Assembly: GCA_963580455.1 (NCBI GenBank)
Contig: OY756967.1
Coordinates: forward strand, 18,956,022-19,020,021
Reading direction: 5' to 3'
DNA: 64,000 nucleotides
DNA from: Euonymus europaeus
Taxonomy: Eukaryota; Streptophyta; Magnoliopsida; Celastrales; Celastraceae
Below are positions 36,206-48,088 of the stretch, in pieces. Made by a program: the position numbers and the translations under genes. The notes under the pieces were generated by a model. It saw only the letters and a list, made by a program, of their open reading frames with translations, did not search any database and was not told the origin of the DNA. Position 1 is the stretch's first letter; every line of letters starts with the position of its first letter.

Positions 36206-37047
36206 ATGGCTTCAATGCTTTGGGTGGTCTTTTTTGCTGCTTGTCTGAGCTTCCCACCAGAAATTATCAATGCGCAAGCACCAGCAGCCTCACCTTCTAA
36301 TTTGCCAGCTGCCACTCCTCCACCTTCCACCGCCACACCTCCACCTTCAGCAGCACCAACTGTAGTAGCAACACCACCAGCAAGTACTCCTATAGTTTCT
36401 CCATCTCCTAAGGTTGCACCAGCTACAGCGCCTGTAGTACCACCCCCTCAAATTCCCCCACCTAGTCCTCCAGTCGCAACGCCATCACAACCACCGGCAC
36501 AGCCCCCACCAGCTGCTTCACCTTCACCTGCTTCACCACCACCACAGGTACCCCCAGCTCCAGCCCAAGCACCACCAGTACCAGCCCCTTCACCAGCTAA
36601 GGAAGTACCAGTACCAGCACCAGTTACACTGCCGCCTATATCTGTGCCGTCACCTGCACCTGCTCCTTCCAAGCACAAGAAGAAAAGACGACACAAACAT
36701 AAGAGGCATCATGCACCAGCTCCAGCACCAACTGTCAAAAGTCCCCCAGCACCACCTGCACTGACAGACACCGAGGAAACCACACCGGCACCATCGCCAA
36801 CTTTGAATCTGGTAATTTGTTCAATCTATAAAATTAATCTCTTAGATTGTGAAAATAACCATAGCTTAAAATTCTTCTTGCTTGATTCGAGTATTGGTAA
36901 GTAATTTATGATTTCAATGACCCGTACCTGCATTTGGCTTTACAGAATGGAGGAAGTGCATTGTATCAGCAAGGAGGATCTGGAAAATGGGTGAAGACTG
37001 GACTGACTATCGCCATTTTACTGGCTGTTACTGGCTACAGTTTCTAG
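36206..37047 (+). CDS. AGP19-like: Lysine-rich classical arabinogalactan protein (AGP17/18/19 group)
   Basis: Encodes a cell-surface proteoglycan backbone. Exons are 36206-36811 and 36946-37047 (235 residues). Order: signal peptide MASMLWVVFFAACLSFPPEI ending at about NA/QAPAAS; a long Pro/Ala/Ser/Thr-rich region with AP, SP, TP and PPP repeats where hydroxyproline O-glycosylation is expected; a short Lys/Arg/His-rich block (KHKKKRRHKHKRHH, about residues 155-168); a second Pro-rich stretch; and a hydrophobic C-terminus (LTIAILLAVTGYSF) preceded by small residues, consistent with a GPI-anchor signal. The basic block is the mark of the lysine-rich AGPs. The second exon holds only the GPI signal. 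Its position beside TADA mirrors Arabidopsis AGP19 (At1g68725, recalled). The opposite-strand frame inside it is a GC-rich shadow. Confidence 0.93.
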
Positions 37048-37209
37048 CAATCTCATATGATGAACAATAGATTTGCATGAACAGACGTGAATTGTTGCAT
37101 GTAAAAAGGATTCAATATTCATAGATTTCTGATGAAAAAATGTGAGGGCTATATACAGCCAAAATTTCCACACGTTTTTGTATTCCATTAATTAATTTTT
37201 ACACTATTC

Positions 37210-37215
37210 AATAAA
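37210..37215 (+). terminator. Possible poly(A) signal of the AGP gene
   Basis: AATAAA lies 163 bases after the AGP stop codon, in the short gap where this gene converges with the zinc-ribbon gene. Plant polyadenylation signals are loose, so this is suggestive only. Confidence 0.4.
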
Positions 37216-37284
37216 GATGAATTTAATAATATTAAGATCACAGTAATAATTTACACCAAAAAGAAGTACCGAATCCATTGTCAC

Positions 37285-38904
37285 TCATGAAACTTCATCT
37301 CCATCCAATTCTGCACTTGTTTCCTCACGCAAGTCGTACTCAACCACAAGGCCAAGATTGTCAACTAGTTTATGATGCCGTTGACACCCTGCACACTGAT
37401 GATAAAGATTGAAGCTCAGTCAGAGGAACAAAAACTCCTTGTTGCCTAAATTAACAAATTAGCAATCTAGATGCAGTTCAAACTTCAAAGACAAACGTGA
37501 ATCTGCATTGCTGCTCAGTCAACATTCCGATTGCTCATTGCCTTATGGGAGCCAAACGTGAAATAAATGTAGTTAAAAGGCAAAGTTGCATATGCTATAG
37601 TTATTTTATGATCTTCCGGCCAAAGCTAAAACTACTTTTTTCAAAGTTTGTTTGAATCAAACGTCTTTACGCTACTCCAGTACAGTTTTGTTTACCATGG
37701 GTAGCGGGTACAACAGGAAAGAAATGAGTAGACACCATAATACCAGTATCACCACTTGCTCACTGACAAACAATTGCCTAGTCTCCAACGAGTCCTCAAA
37801 TATTTTAAACTAATGCATATCGATTCCAGCAGCGGCCACACTCAGGATAATCCAGATGGCAGATGGCTTATATATAGGTAACCCAAGATAAAAACCTTTT
37901 TAACCATCAATCATTGATCAGACCTATATGCACAGAACTGCAATTCTATATGGCTTGGTTTCTAACTTTCCATCAGTATTATAAGAAAATGAATCTGGTC
38001 ACCTTGATGAGCACTATTCAACAAAACGAACAGATTTATCATCATCAATAAGCTCAGCATTCAAGTGCTATCATTGAACAATGAAAATGAACAACAATAT
38101 ACCTGCACGTAAACAAGTCCCCGTTCATAAGCTAATCGATTTATTAACCTCTGTGTTCTTTCACCGCAAGAATCACAAGTGAATTGCACGAGCAAACTCC
38201 TTCTGGGAAGTTTTATATCAAAAGTTGGACCCTGCATAAGGCAAAACAAAGAGAAGAAGAATCATGGCAGGGGAAGTTTGAATAAAGAGAACCAACCTCT
38301 ATGAAAGAACACTAGTCAGCATTTCGGTAGCTAACAGCAGAAAAGCTATAAATCAAACAAAGTTGCAATGGAAACACAAGTCTTGAAACAAAGAAATAAC
38401 CTGTTCTCCCAAAGAGAATCGCATTATCCTCTTAAAAATTGTCTCCGCAATGGTGTGGCAGGAAGGAATCAGATTATCGAAGGCAAATATCAACACTTTA
38501 ATAGGAAAAAAGAATGAAAAACTCATGTACCGTATTTGAATCACTTGGCTCTGCTTCTGGGAACGTGTTGAAAACCGCCGATACCCGAAATACGGGTTTC
38601 GGTGGCACCGGCGCCGCTTGAGAAAATTTAAGCCTGAAAACAGAGAAATTTATATACGAGAATAAGACAACCTCGAAGCCGCATAAAGTAACCGAGGGAG
38701 ACTCAGAGTATAAAAAGGGACTCAATTGAAACCCTAAAAGGGGTTTATCAAGGTTCTGGATCCTCACCTGGAAATTGTAACTGCTGGGGTTTTCTTGGAG
38801 GCAGAGACGGGTTTGACGAAATTGGGCCACAACTGGGAATTGATAGTCCGCTGGGACCTGAAATTAGGAATTGAGAGACAGGCATCACAAGCAGCCGCAG
38901 CCAT
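37285..38904 (-). CDS. DNL-type (Zim17/Hep) zinc-ribbon protein, organellar HSP70 escort
   Basis: Small organelle-targeted zinc-ribbon protein that in known relatives keeps plastid or mitochondrial HSP70 soluble. Exons: 38904-38768, 38633-38531, 38231-38103 and 37395-37285 (159 residues). Residues 1 to about 75 form a Ser/Pro/Lys-rich, acid-poor presequence typical of plastid or mitochondrial targeting. The DNL domain follows: two CxxC pairs, Cys 99/102 in CDSC and Cys 124/127 in CAGC, linked by RLINRLAYERGLVYVQ, then HHKLVDNLG, which contains the Asp-Asn-Leu signature that names the family. The exon 3-4 border falls exactly between the two zinc half-sites. It converges with the AGP gene, with 237 bases between stop codons. 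Corresponds in position to Arabidopsis At1g68730 (recalled). Plastid versus mitochondrial location is not decidable here. Confidence 0.93.
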
Positions 38905-39768
38905 GGATGTAACTGGTAAATGGATTTTCGAACTTCCGCTTAATTAAGCCTTCGAAGGCATGAACTGTGGAGCCATGATGGGTTGCCGCACTTCTTGTAG
39001 TTTTCCTTATTTAGGGTTTCTTGGATTTTTATTTATCTATTTTAAGCATGACCTATGAAGCTGACTTTATTCAAGCAACTTGACGCCTGTTTTTTTTTCC
39101 CCGGTTAGTAATGCTCATGATATTAACTTCAGATTTATCTAGCTTTGCAGCATCATCTAGATTAGCGGAACATATCATGAACTCAACAGTCTCTGCAACT
39201 GCGTTATGTTGAGGATACCAGATCAATATGACAAGCAACGAAACCAAAAACTGAGAGAAAAATGCAAAGAGTTTTTTTTTTCGGTAAAACTAACTACACA
39301 ACTTTCTTTCTCTCTACCACACCTCTCCACATACCTCTATATCTCCTTATATAGAGGTGCAATGCCCCTAACAAGACAAACAAGCATTCAACACCTTACA
39401 TGTACAACTTTGACAAAGAACACCTAGGTGGCTAGTGGGTTGGTGCATGGTGGCTTGGTGGGTTGGTGTATGGTGGCTGGTGCTTCTAGACATGGTGGCT
39501 GGCTGTCTTCTTTGACTTGTATGGGTATGAACCCATCACGTTATGCATCAATTTCCATTTCATTGAAGAAAAATTCTTGTGTACAATTGTATAAACCCTT
39601 TTTTCCCCAATATTCTTGGAACAATAAGAATCAAGTTGACATGCTTGTTACATCAACTTGTACAATGAGGACAACAGGGTTCAATCCTCTCCGAAAACTT
39701 TTGGCTGAAAATAGTCAATTCTCTGAATCGAATCGAGTTCTCTCTAAGCAACTGTTGTCAATGGGGCA
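38905..39768. other. Intergenic between zinc-ribbon and PHO1 genes, with GT-rich tract
   Basis: Holds the promoter of the zinc-ribbon gene and the 3' flank of the PHO1 gene. At about 39427-39505 a GT-rich imperfect tandem repeat is built on units like GGTGGCTTGGTGGGTTGGTG. Short open frames across it are low-complexity and are not supported as genes. Confidence 0.5.
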
Positions 39769-42700
39769 TTAGTCTTCCTCATCCACTTCATGAAAAGGAA
39801 GTGGCACCATCTTCACTGCTCTAAACTTGCCTGCATTATTTAGATGCTCATTCTCCAACCTGGACAATCCAAACCACTATTCAATCGGTACTATCGAGAA
39901 GGATATTGTAAATTTTAGTGTGCAAAAGCAGTACATAGAGCTTTTACCTGTAAAAGTTCCACTGCCCTCTCCTAATGACTTCAAGGGCAGCTAAGAACAA
40001 CCCAGTTACTCTGTAATCAACATGTTCAAAATTTGAATGGAGAACAGTTTGTAGCCAAGCCAGTCTGAGAACTAGGTTCAATCCCTGAGATATAGCAGAT
40101 TGCATCTTATTATATCTGGAACCGAATAGGAATAGGAATCACATCTAATCTGGAACAACATCTAGGCATTATCAGTGCATTCTTTTAGAATAAATTCATT
40201 CTGAAATCTCCAATTCTTATCTTGATTCTAGAACAACTACCTAATCCGAAAACTTTGGTAGGAACTGATATTGTGGAGTTGGGAATTAGTTCTGAGATAT
40301 AGTCGGTCTTGGTGCCATTTCAGTGCCTGTGACTTGTAAAACCCTAATTTTCTGGAGTGTAATGAAGAAGAAGTGTTTTTTATACCATGGAGAAATAGTA
40401 AATGATCTTCCGTCGAAGCATTAACTCGTTCCTTAGCCACGGGTTCTTGGAATTCATTTGAAGCAAACCCCAATCCTTTACATAGTCCCAATATAATTGG
40501 TACACTGTTGCAGCACTTGACATGGCCACAACTAGACACAGATATCCAGCTCCTCTTTCCCTCTCATAGGCTACTTTTGCTCCTGCTGCTAACATTGCTG
40601 ATACATACTTTCCTAGATTGACTAGATGGCTTGTCTCACCTTCATCAAACCATCGCCGAGCACACTGTATATCCCAATTAAGTGAAAGTATGAACATCGG
40701 GCCAATTCTAAGTACATGAAGTGAACTAAAATCACACTTGAGACTATAAAATACAGTACCTGCATTGCTCTCCAGTAGTATGGTAGGAACGACACTGCAT
40801 AGGCAAGATCACGGTAATGCTTAGCTCTCATGCAATAACCATAGTCCTGGGTTTTGTAGCTTCCGGTTATGTAGTAGCATGCTACATACTCGAGGTTTCT
40901 GAGCATTGGTACCTTTTAAAATTTAAGATATCTATAAGTAAATCTGCTGATATATTCTTCTGTAACTAGAATTGCTCATTTAGCAGTTAGCGGTTAGACC
41001 AACCTGACTGCATAACTGATCAGCCATAAAGAAATCTAGCATGACAACCTGCAGAAACAATTGAAGGTTTTTTGTCATTCGTCAGGGTGATGATCTTATA
41101 TCAACAGTAACCATTGTAAAATCTTGCCCAAGTCAGGTGACAATGTAATGCTACAGACAGTACCTTGTAGAGAGGTGACAAGATGATATTCCTTATCACG
41201 AAAATGAAGCGGTAACGGCTTGATTTATAGAAAATATTAAAGGGGCACGCAAGGACAAATAAGAAGACCTGCACACATACAAAAGAAAGTTAAAAGATAT
41301 ACTCTCTACAAAATGAAAAAAAAAAAAAAATAGCATTGGGAAGAGTAAGGAATTACCATTAGCATAAGTCCAGGAATGGCTTGAACTTTCGTATATGAAT
41401 ACCCTTTTGTCAGAAGAGACAAGTGAATAAACATAACTCCCACTACAGTAGTTATTGATGTGGTACAAATCAAGAACACATCTCTGTAGCCAAGCTCCTT
41501 GGTTGGGGCAAGTTCAAAGATGAAGCTATAATTTATACGAGTCTTCCTCCACATGAAAATGTTGCAACCATACAAGAAGAAGTGCAGAAACAATAGGCTG
41601 AACATGCTGCAAAAAAAAGTAAATGTTCTGTATCAGATGCTGCTGCCGCCGCCTTTTCCATTAACATAATTCCAACAAGTTAGCTAAAATGAAGATTATG
41701 ATTAATTAGAGACCTAGAGTGATTGCAACTTGCCTAAGTACTGGGTACACAGTCTCCATGTATACTGTATTGGCCGGCTGACGTCCGTACATTCCAGTAA
41801 TATGAGCCATAATGGCATAACCAGCCAGAAGTGCAATGAAACACCCGGTAAACAGCCCTAATTGCCACAAATGAAATCAGTCGGTCCATTTCCAAATTTC
41901 TTTGTAGGGCAGGAAATGTTAACTATTTAGGTAATCTGCTATATATTATAGCAAACATTCTGTCCAGTAGACATGTGAAAAATACTAAGTTGGCCATAAT
42001 TCTTTAAGTTTGCTACTGTAAGTAGTTTTGGGTTTCTTTAACAAATGTTCTTTTGGAAGTATTTGTTCATGCAACTTTGCTCAATATAACACTAGAGAGA
42101 ATGATTAGTGGATTTTCAACAACTTATCAACTTTTTCAGGATTCAATTCCAGTACGGTCAAAAATCTGCGGCAAATGTGATTGTGTGTCAGATAGGACTT
42201 TTCTGCTGTATTTCCACTCAATAAAGTGAGCCAACCAGGCATGCCTTTTGATTTCAATCACTAGTGAGTAGTGACTAAATGGGTCCATACTCAAGCTCTT
42301 GGCTCTTCTGACATGATTGATAAACAATTAAACATAAAGTTCATCTAAAAATAACATTCTAGCAAAAAAAATTCTTACCAATGAAGAAAGTCACAGCATG
42401 AGATTCTTTTTGTTGATGAGGTTTAAGATATTTCATGGCCTTTCTTCGGTCTTCTTCCGCAAAGTGCTTGATAAATAGCTCCTCAACTTCATCTGCTAAA
42501 TGTATTACCTGACATTGTTAGGCAGATGAGCATTTTTTAGGTGAATTACACAAAAACCCAGTACATGAGTTTTCTAGTGTGAGATAAGCATATCTAAGGT
42601 TCGATTACGGATGAACTCGGGACATCATTGGTGCAAGACATGAAGTATTATAGGATCAATGGCCACTTGACATTGTCGGATAAAGAGTTTCAGTAGTGGC

Positions 42701-44368
42701 AAACATCAAAGAATCCTCATTCCACAAAAAATTTCATGATAGTTTTTGTAGTCTAACACATGAAAGCACTAGGTACATATTACTTGAGCCCTTTAAGGAT
42801 TCAAATATTTACCTTGTCTGAGCTGTTGAAATATGAACTTTCAACTACTTTTAGATAAATGGGTAGCACTTGTTTTCCTGTTACCTACAATAACCAAACC
42901 AGATATTTTTGCATTTCATTGGGTGAAAGAGAGTTAAAGTCAGAAAGGGCACTTTGAATGCCACATATTCACTTACTTTGTCGAATTTCTTCAAAATCTT
43001 TATGAAAGCAAGCATGTTCAGGTGCCTGAAAGTATTTAACATCGACTTGTAAGAATGTAAGATTTTCATTTTCAATTTAACACCCAATAATGTAATAGAA
43101 ACTCAATAAAACTTAATTACCTGTAAGTTTTAACATAGCCTAATCCTTTGTAGAGCTCAATAAAGGCTCTTTTAATCATTTTCTCTGCATGATGCAACTT
43201 GGCTTTGTTGATGTGCAACTTGCTTCCTTCAGGGCCGCACTTTCTCGAGGAATGATTGACTATATCTTCCCGCACCAAGTAACTAATTGCGGAGAATGTC
43301 AGAGATGGCTTTGTTAGAGGAATGTTTAACTTAATGTTCTTCCCTTGGAAACTGAAAACACGACCCGAAAGAGTCCTCAGTTTTCTATCTGTTTTCATTC
43401 TCATTGATTTTCCCGTGTTATCTGATCTTGGGGTATCTGGAAATGGCTCATCAATATCTTTCTCCGAGTCATCTGAGTTGTTGTCTTGCTGCTGCTTCTC
43501 TTGTTCTGTTCTGTCCTTAACAGGGTTAACAGAGTCCTCCTCTGTATTCAAGAAGAAGAAAAAATAACATTTTAATGTAACAGATTATCCATATAAACAA
43601 TCAGTATGACATGTAGATATTAGTAGACATGATTTGTGCATGTGTAAGAAAATGTGATGTCCTAATGTGCAATTTTTGTCAAAATTTCCTTCAAATTGAT
43701 TATTACAGGTTTCTCTGATTGTAATAGAAGTGCAAAATTCAAATGTTAGTACCACAAGAAATGGTGCATGACACAGAAGGATCCTCCTCGGAATCAAGAG
43801 CAGAAGCAGCTCCTTTGTCGCGCTGTCTCTTAATCGCCATTTTCAGCTCAATGAGAATCTCCATTTGCTTCTCCAAACACTCTCCTCTATCCAAGAACTC
43901 CTTCTCCTTTGTTTTGTAGAACTGATTAACCTTGTTAAGTTGCAAATCCAAGCAAGCGAAAAACTCTTTAGTAGCATCGCTATCCGAGAATTGCTCAAGT
44001 AGTTCTGTCTCATACATGTCTCCCTTACTAGCAGAAGATGCAAGTTTCCTGTGCACCTATTGACACAAAAGCACCACATTAACTCATGCACAAACATAAT
44101 ATATGTATTAACATTAGTCATTAGATATGTCTATATATACCTGAATTGCTCCATGCTCTCTCCGTTGAATTCCAAACAAGAATTTCTTTAGAGAGGTGAA
44201 GACAGTGTTGGACAAAGAATTGGGGTTGTGATTACTTGTGGGTTTAGTGTTGCAAGTGTTAAGTAGGTGGATTTTCTTGAGGTCTTTCTTGAGTTGCCGA
44301 TAATCAACAAAGGCTTCTTTCCATTCAGGCACAAGCTGAACCTCAAACTGCTTAGAGAACTTCACCAT
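39769..44368 (-). CDS. PHO1;H1-like: PHO1;H1-like phosphate exporter (SPX-EXS protein)
   Basis: Exports inorganic phosphate, typically for xylem loading in roots. Exons: 44368-44141, 44056-43753, 43541-43121, 43025-42977, 42884-42813, 42508-42379, 41857-41734, 41606-41357, 41268-41164, 41048-41004, 40912-40760, 40664-40386, 40084-39948 and 39859-39769 (795 residues). The SPX domain starts at Met 1 ([20 protein letters not shown]) and ends with [20 protein letters not shown], binding inositol pyrophosphates as a phosphate sensor; an acidic, low-complexity insert separates its halves. Several transmembrane segments follow, then the EXS domain ([41 protein letters not shown]). The C-terminus HEVDEED is as in PHO1. 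The intron after exon 7 uses a GC donor (AG/GCAAGT). Position matches Arabidopsis At1g68740 (recalled). Confidence 0.96.
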
Positions 44369-44476
44369 TTTTTTTTTCTTTTTTCTTCTTTTGATTGAGA
44401 GAGGGAAAAGAAAAAAACAAGGGAAAGATGATGTGTAATTTCCGTGAGGGTGTTTGAATGGGAGTCCACGCTGGGG

Positions 44477-44486
44477 TTTATATATA
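44477..44486 (-). promoter_or_regulatory. TATA box of the PHO1;H1-like gene
   Basis: On the minus strand CTATATATAAACC lies about 110 bases upstream of the start codon, which suits a 70-80-base 5' leader. I looked for a PHR1-binding P1BS site (GNATATNC) in the first few hundred bases and saw none, though I may have missed one. Confidence 0.6.
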
Positions 44487-44820
44487 GTTAGGGGATTGAA
44501 GTGAAGGAATATTGATAGGTAGAAGATGCTAGACAGCACATTCTGAAATATCCTGATTCCTACATCTGCTGCCTCCACTTGAGTGCTGGTAAATGTTACG
44601 CCGGAGAATGACCAAAACCAGCACTGGATTTGATTCCTTCTTGGCCAAGATGTGTTTATGAAGATTTTGAATGTGGTGGGAATTTGTAGTGTGGAGTGTG
44701 ACCAAAATATTTGGAAAAAAGGTCGTATAAGGGTAGATTTATCATTTTATCTTCTTTTTACGCATAAATTAAATGATAAAGATTCCAGCAGTTTGGGATC
44801 TCCATTATCCCAACTATTAA

Positions 44821-45208
44821 GTGCTCATTCGATAGAGCTGAAGTTTTGATAGCATATAAACTGTCAAATAAGATGTGCGTTATTTGGTAAAGTGGAAATT
44901 TTAATAACGTATACACTGTCAATTTACTATTAGAGGTATGTAAAATAGTTTAATATGAGTCTTCTTGAAAAGAGTTTTACTCGTTGAGTTCGAATATATA
45001 ATTTTTTTTCGAAACCTAATATATATTTTGAGAGATAAAATGACAAATGTGTGAGATAATAGAGACAATAGAGGAAATTGAGGGAATTTTTTTTATATGT
45101 GACTGATGTAATTATTGACCGATGAAATTGATCTTATAAGCTGAACGGGCATAGTACAAAATTATAAGCTGAGCTTATAAGTTTACATAAGCTCTATCGA
45201 ATGGACAA
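44821..45208. mobile_element. Tourist-like MITE, complete copy
   Basis: The ends GTGCTCATTCGATAGAGC and, reversed, TTGTCCATTCGATAGAGC form an 18-bp inverted repeat with four mismatches at the outer tip. TAA flanks both sides (44818-44820 and 45209-45211), the target typical of PIF/Harbinger-derived Tourist MITEs. The right half matches the truncated copy at 7804-7980. No coding potential in 388 bp. Confidence 0.85.
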
Positions 45209-45211
45209 TAA

Positions 45212-47045
45212 ATACAAAATTAAGTTGTATGCACATGATCAAGTCTCGCATAGGTTTCACATTATAGACATGAAACCGAATGCGCACATCAGTTGGGATA
45301 CTGGGATCCCAACTACCCCTCTCAATTAGAACACTAGCTTGAGCGTCGGAATACCACCGGCCGGACTCCAACTATCGGTCTCTGACCTTTGTTGTTTTGT
45401 AAGTTGAAGTGTCTAGTTATTAGTTCAAATAAAGTGATAAAGTGACAAAGAAGAAAGTGTTATTTTTTTCCTGGACGTACGTATTAATTAAGTCAATATT
45501 GTATTTGGAACAACATTTTACTACGATTAGAAATTCAAATAGGGTTGCAGGCAATGGTGCAACCACCGGAATCACTATATGATCCGATTCCTGGCCTGGC
45601 TACGAATTATTCTTCATAGCTAGAATATTATGAGGACAAATTAAGCACAGGATGCCATTTCCCTGTTTAATTCTTTTATGTACAAGCTATTGAAAACATT
45701 TTTCATTAGAAATTAAATTAGAATATTGAGAAGCACAATGCATCTTATTTGCTCAAGGATAAGCATTAATAGATGCATGTGTGTATGATTGTATGTTGCG
45801 GCATAATTGGGACACGATTTGAAGGAGTCGCATGTCGCCAATTAGACATTAACACTTGCATGTGCGCGTTGGACAACATGTGTGTTGAGTGGGGCAGACC
45901 TTAGCTCAAGGAAAAATTGTCTCACCTAGAGTTGGACCCAATTGAATTTGTGGGATAAATCTTCATTTTTGTGATTCAAATCTCTTACCTACATTAAGAT
46001 AGAGAGAGCCACTACCTGTCCCAAATAGGCACTAACAGTGTATATATATATATATATAAATTAAAGTTAGGCTGCTGGTATAGTCTACAGTATAGTAGTA
46101 TTTCCATGAGCATAATACTGAATGTTATTATAATTAATATTCCCTTTTGTTTTGTGTTTTATATATGTTCATCAACTTCTCCACATTAATTTGACGTCCT
46201 CTGATCCCCTCTCCCTCTCCCTCTCTTAACTAAGAGACTAGCCCAACTCATAATCCGTCGTCGTTTCACCTGCTTTTATGTTTCAACATAAAGCATGGAT
46301 TGCAATGTCAGAAGCAATATTTTTGTGGAAAACTGACAGCGAGAGCCTATGCTTTCTTACTCAAAAATAATCCACATCAGACTACTTTTTCTCCTCTTCC
46401 CCTTAATTAGTGCTGGGTCTGCTATAGTTTTTCTATAGAAGACTCTGCTATAAATCGATTTCCATGTGGTAAAACAATTTATTTTATTTTTTAAAAATTA
46501 TGAATGTATTTTGATGGAAATTAGGAGTCCAACCATATATTGTTTGTGCCAGACAAAAATTAAATGAATCGTGAAAAATACAAGAAAATTTTGAACTGTT
46601 AAATATAAACATTTTCTCTCAATTTTAATTTAGTGTTCATTTGATTTTTATTTGACACAAATAATATATCATAATTTCGATCAAAACACAATCGTAAAAT
46701 TTTTAAAAATAAAAGAAACCTTTTACTGCATCAAAATTAAATTGATTTACAGTTTATATTAATTAAAATAAGTATTTTTACTTTTTAAGTCATTGAATCT
46801 GATCAAATAAATGAGATTAAAATTGATTAAATAATCTAACTCTAAATCTTAAAACTTTAGGCCTTACAAACTAAACCCTAAAGAGTCAAGGCTTCAGGTA
46901 TTACATAGCCAATTGCAAAGAATGAAAATGATGGTCTGATTCAGACAGCATTTTAGGTTTTGGGTGCGTCCTTGCAGCGATCCACCTGTTCTTCCTTTCT
47001 TTCTTCCACCTCTCATTAATAACATTATCATCTCAAACTCTTCAC

Positions 47046-47076
<31 letters not shown>

Positions 47077-47699
47077 TATATATATCTATATACACACACA
47101 CACACATATATATATTATATACACAACATTACTTGACCCCACACTCCCGATCCATTAATACCCCCAATCAACAGTCTTTTTCCCCCTCCTTTTTTGGGTG
47201 TATTTTATCTTGATATATTAACAATATTAATGCTCTTTCTTCACTGATTTTGATTAATTGGGAGAGTCAGGGGTGCCATTATATATAAAGGTTACCATTC
47301 ATCAACAATAATACATCATCTCTTTTTGTATATCTCACCATTACAGCTTCCATCAAAATAAAAGTGAAAGACATCACCTTTCTTCAAACTTGTTTGTGTG
47401 GGTCAAGATTTATCATGCATCCAAATCTAAAACCTTAAAGAGCATTGTTAGGTAATGTGAGACTTTATCCAACATGCATGCATGTACTCGATGAGATTAT
47501 AATTTTATAAAATGGACCTAGTTTGTACGTTAACGTTTGAGTTATCAAATAGGATTTTTATATCAGAAATGATATGTATCATGTATCTAGACTTACATAT
47601 CTCATGGTATCTTATTGCATTATAACAATGGAATAATTTTATATTATGCAAACACAGTGAAATAAATATGTCGTATGTGTATGAGATATCATGGAATAT
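45212..47699. other. Intergenic with a possible LTR relic and microsatellites
   Basis: No gene found. About 45260-45400 contains CTTGAGCGTCGGAATACCACCGGCCGGAC-like sequence, which resembles LTR ends of Tat/Ogre-type retroelements from memory; no partner LTR was found. Simple repeats: (TA)n near 46041-46058, and a compound (ACAT)n-(TA)n-(CA)n tract at 47046-47107. A TATATAAAG at about 47282 has no supported gene after it. Confidence 0.45.
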
Positions 47700-47704
47700 A
47701 TAGG

Positions 47705-48088
47705 TGACGCAATCGGAAGCACAAAGTCTCAACTTGAGAGAAATTCCTTAGGTTTTATTAGATAGCTAAAATAATCCAAAGTCCCATACAACGGCTGCAA
47801 TAGCCTTATTTATAACTGAAACATAAGAAAACCCTAAATAAACTAGAATTGGAAACTAATTAAACTACTTAATTCACGCATAAGACTTTTAAATGACAAC
47901 AAAAAGGTCTAAAACTAAACCTCAACTAAATCAGCGCAAGCATAATTCAAAATCTCCAAAATCAGTCTCCAGAAACATATAATGATAAGAAAACGGACTC
48001 CCGATTCAAAAAATACGGCCGGACAAAGGTGGCTGCACCTTGGACACCCTTTTATTGCTACCAATCTATCGCACGCCTAAATCGAAGT
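47705..48088 (-). repeat. 3' LTR of the gag-only retrotransposon
   Basis: Aligns with the 5' LTR from its inner end (GCAATCGGAAGCACAAAGTC) through GCCTTATTTATAACTGAAAC, to CGCACGCCTAAATCGA. About 10 bases present at the outer end of the 5' LTR (GACGTGGCCG on the minus strand) are missing here, where the sequence joins the purine tract directly. Confidence 0.85.

Noticed and set aside
36448..36696. Gly-rich 82-residue frame on the minus strand inside the AGP gene
   Set aside because: It is the reverse of the Pro/Ala-rich AGP codons and has no independent support.
39428..39772. 114-residue frame starting MASGLVHGGLVGW
   Set aside because: It is a translation of the GT-rich tandem tract and overlaps the PHO1 3' end on the other strand.
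47040..47170. Frame MRPCSDPPVLPF with an IHTHTH tail
   Set aside because: Most of it is the ACAT/TA/CA microsatellite in translation.
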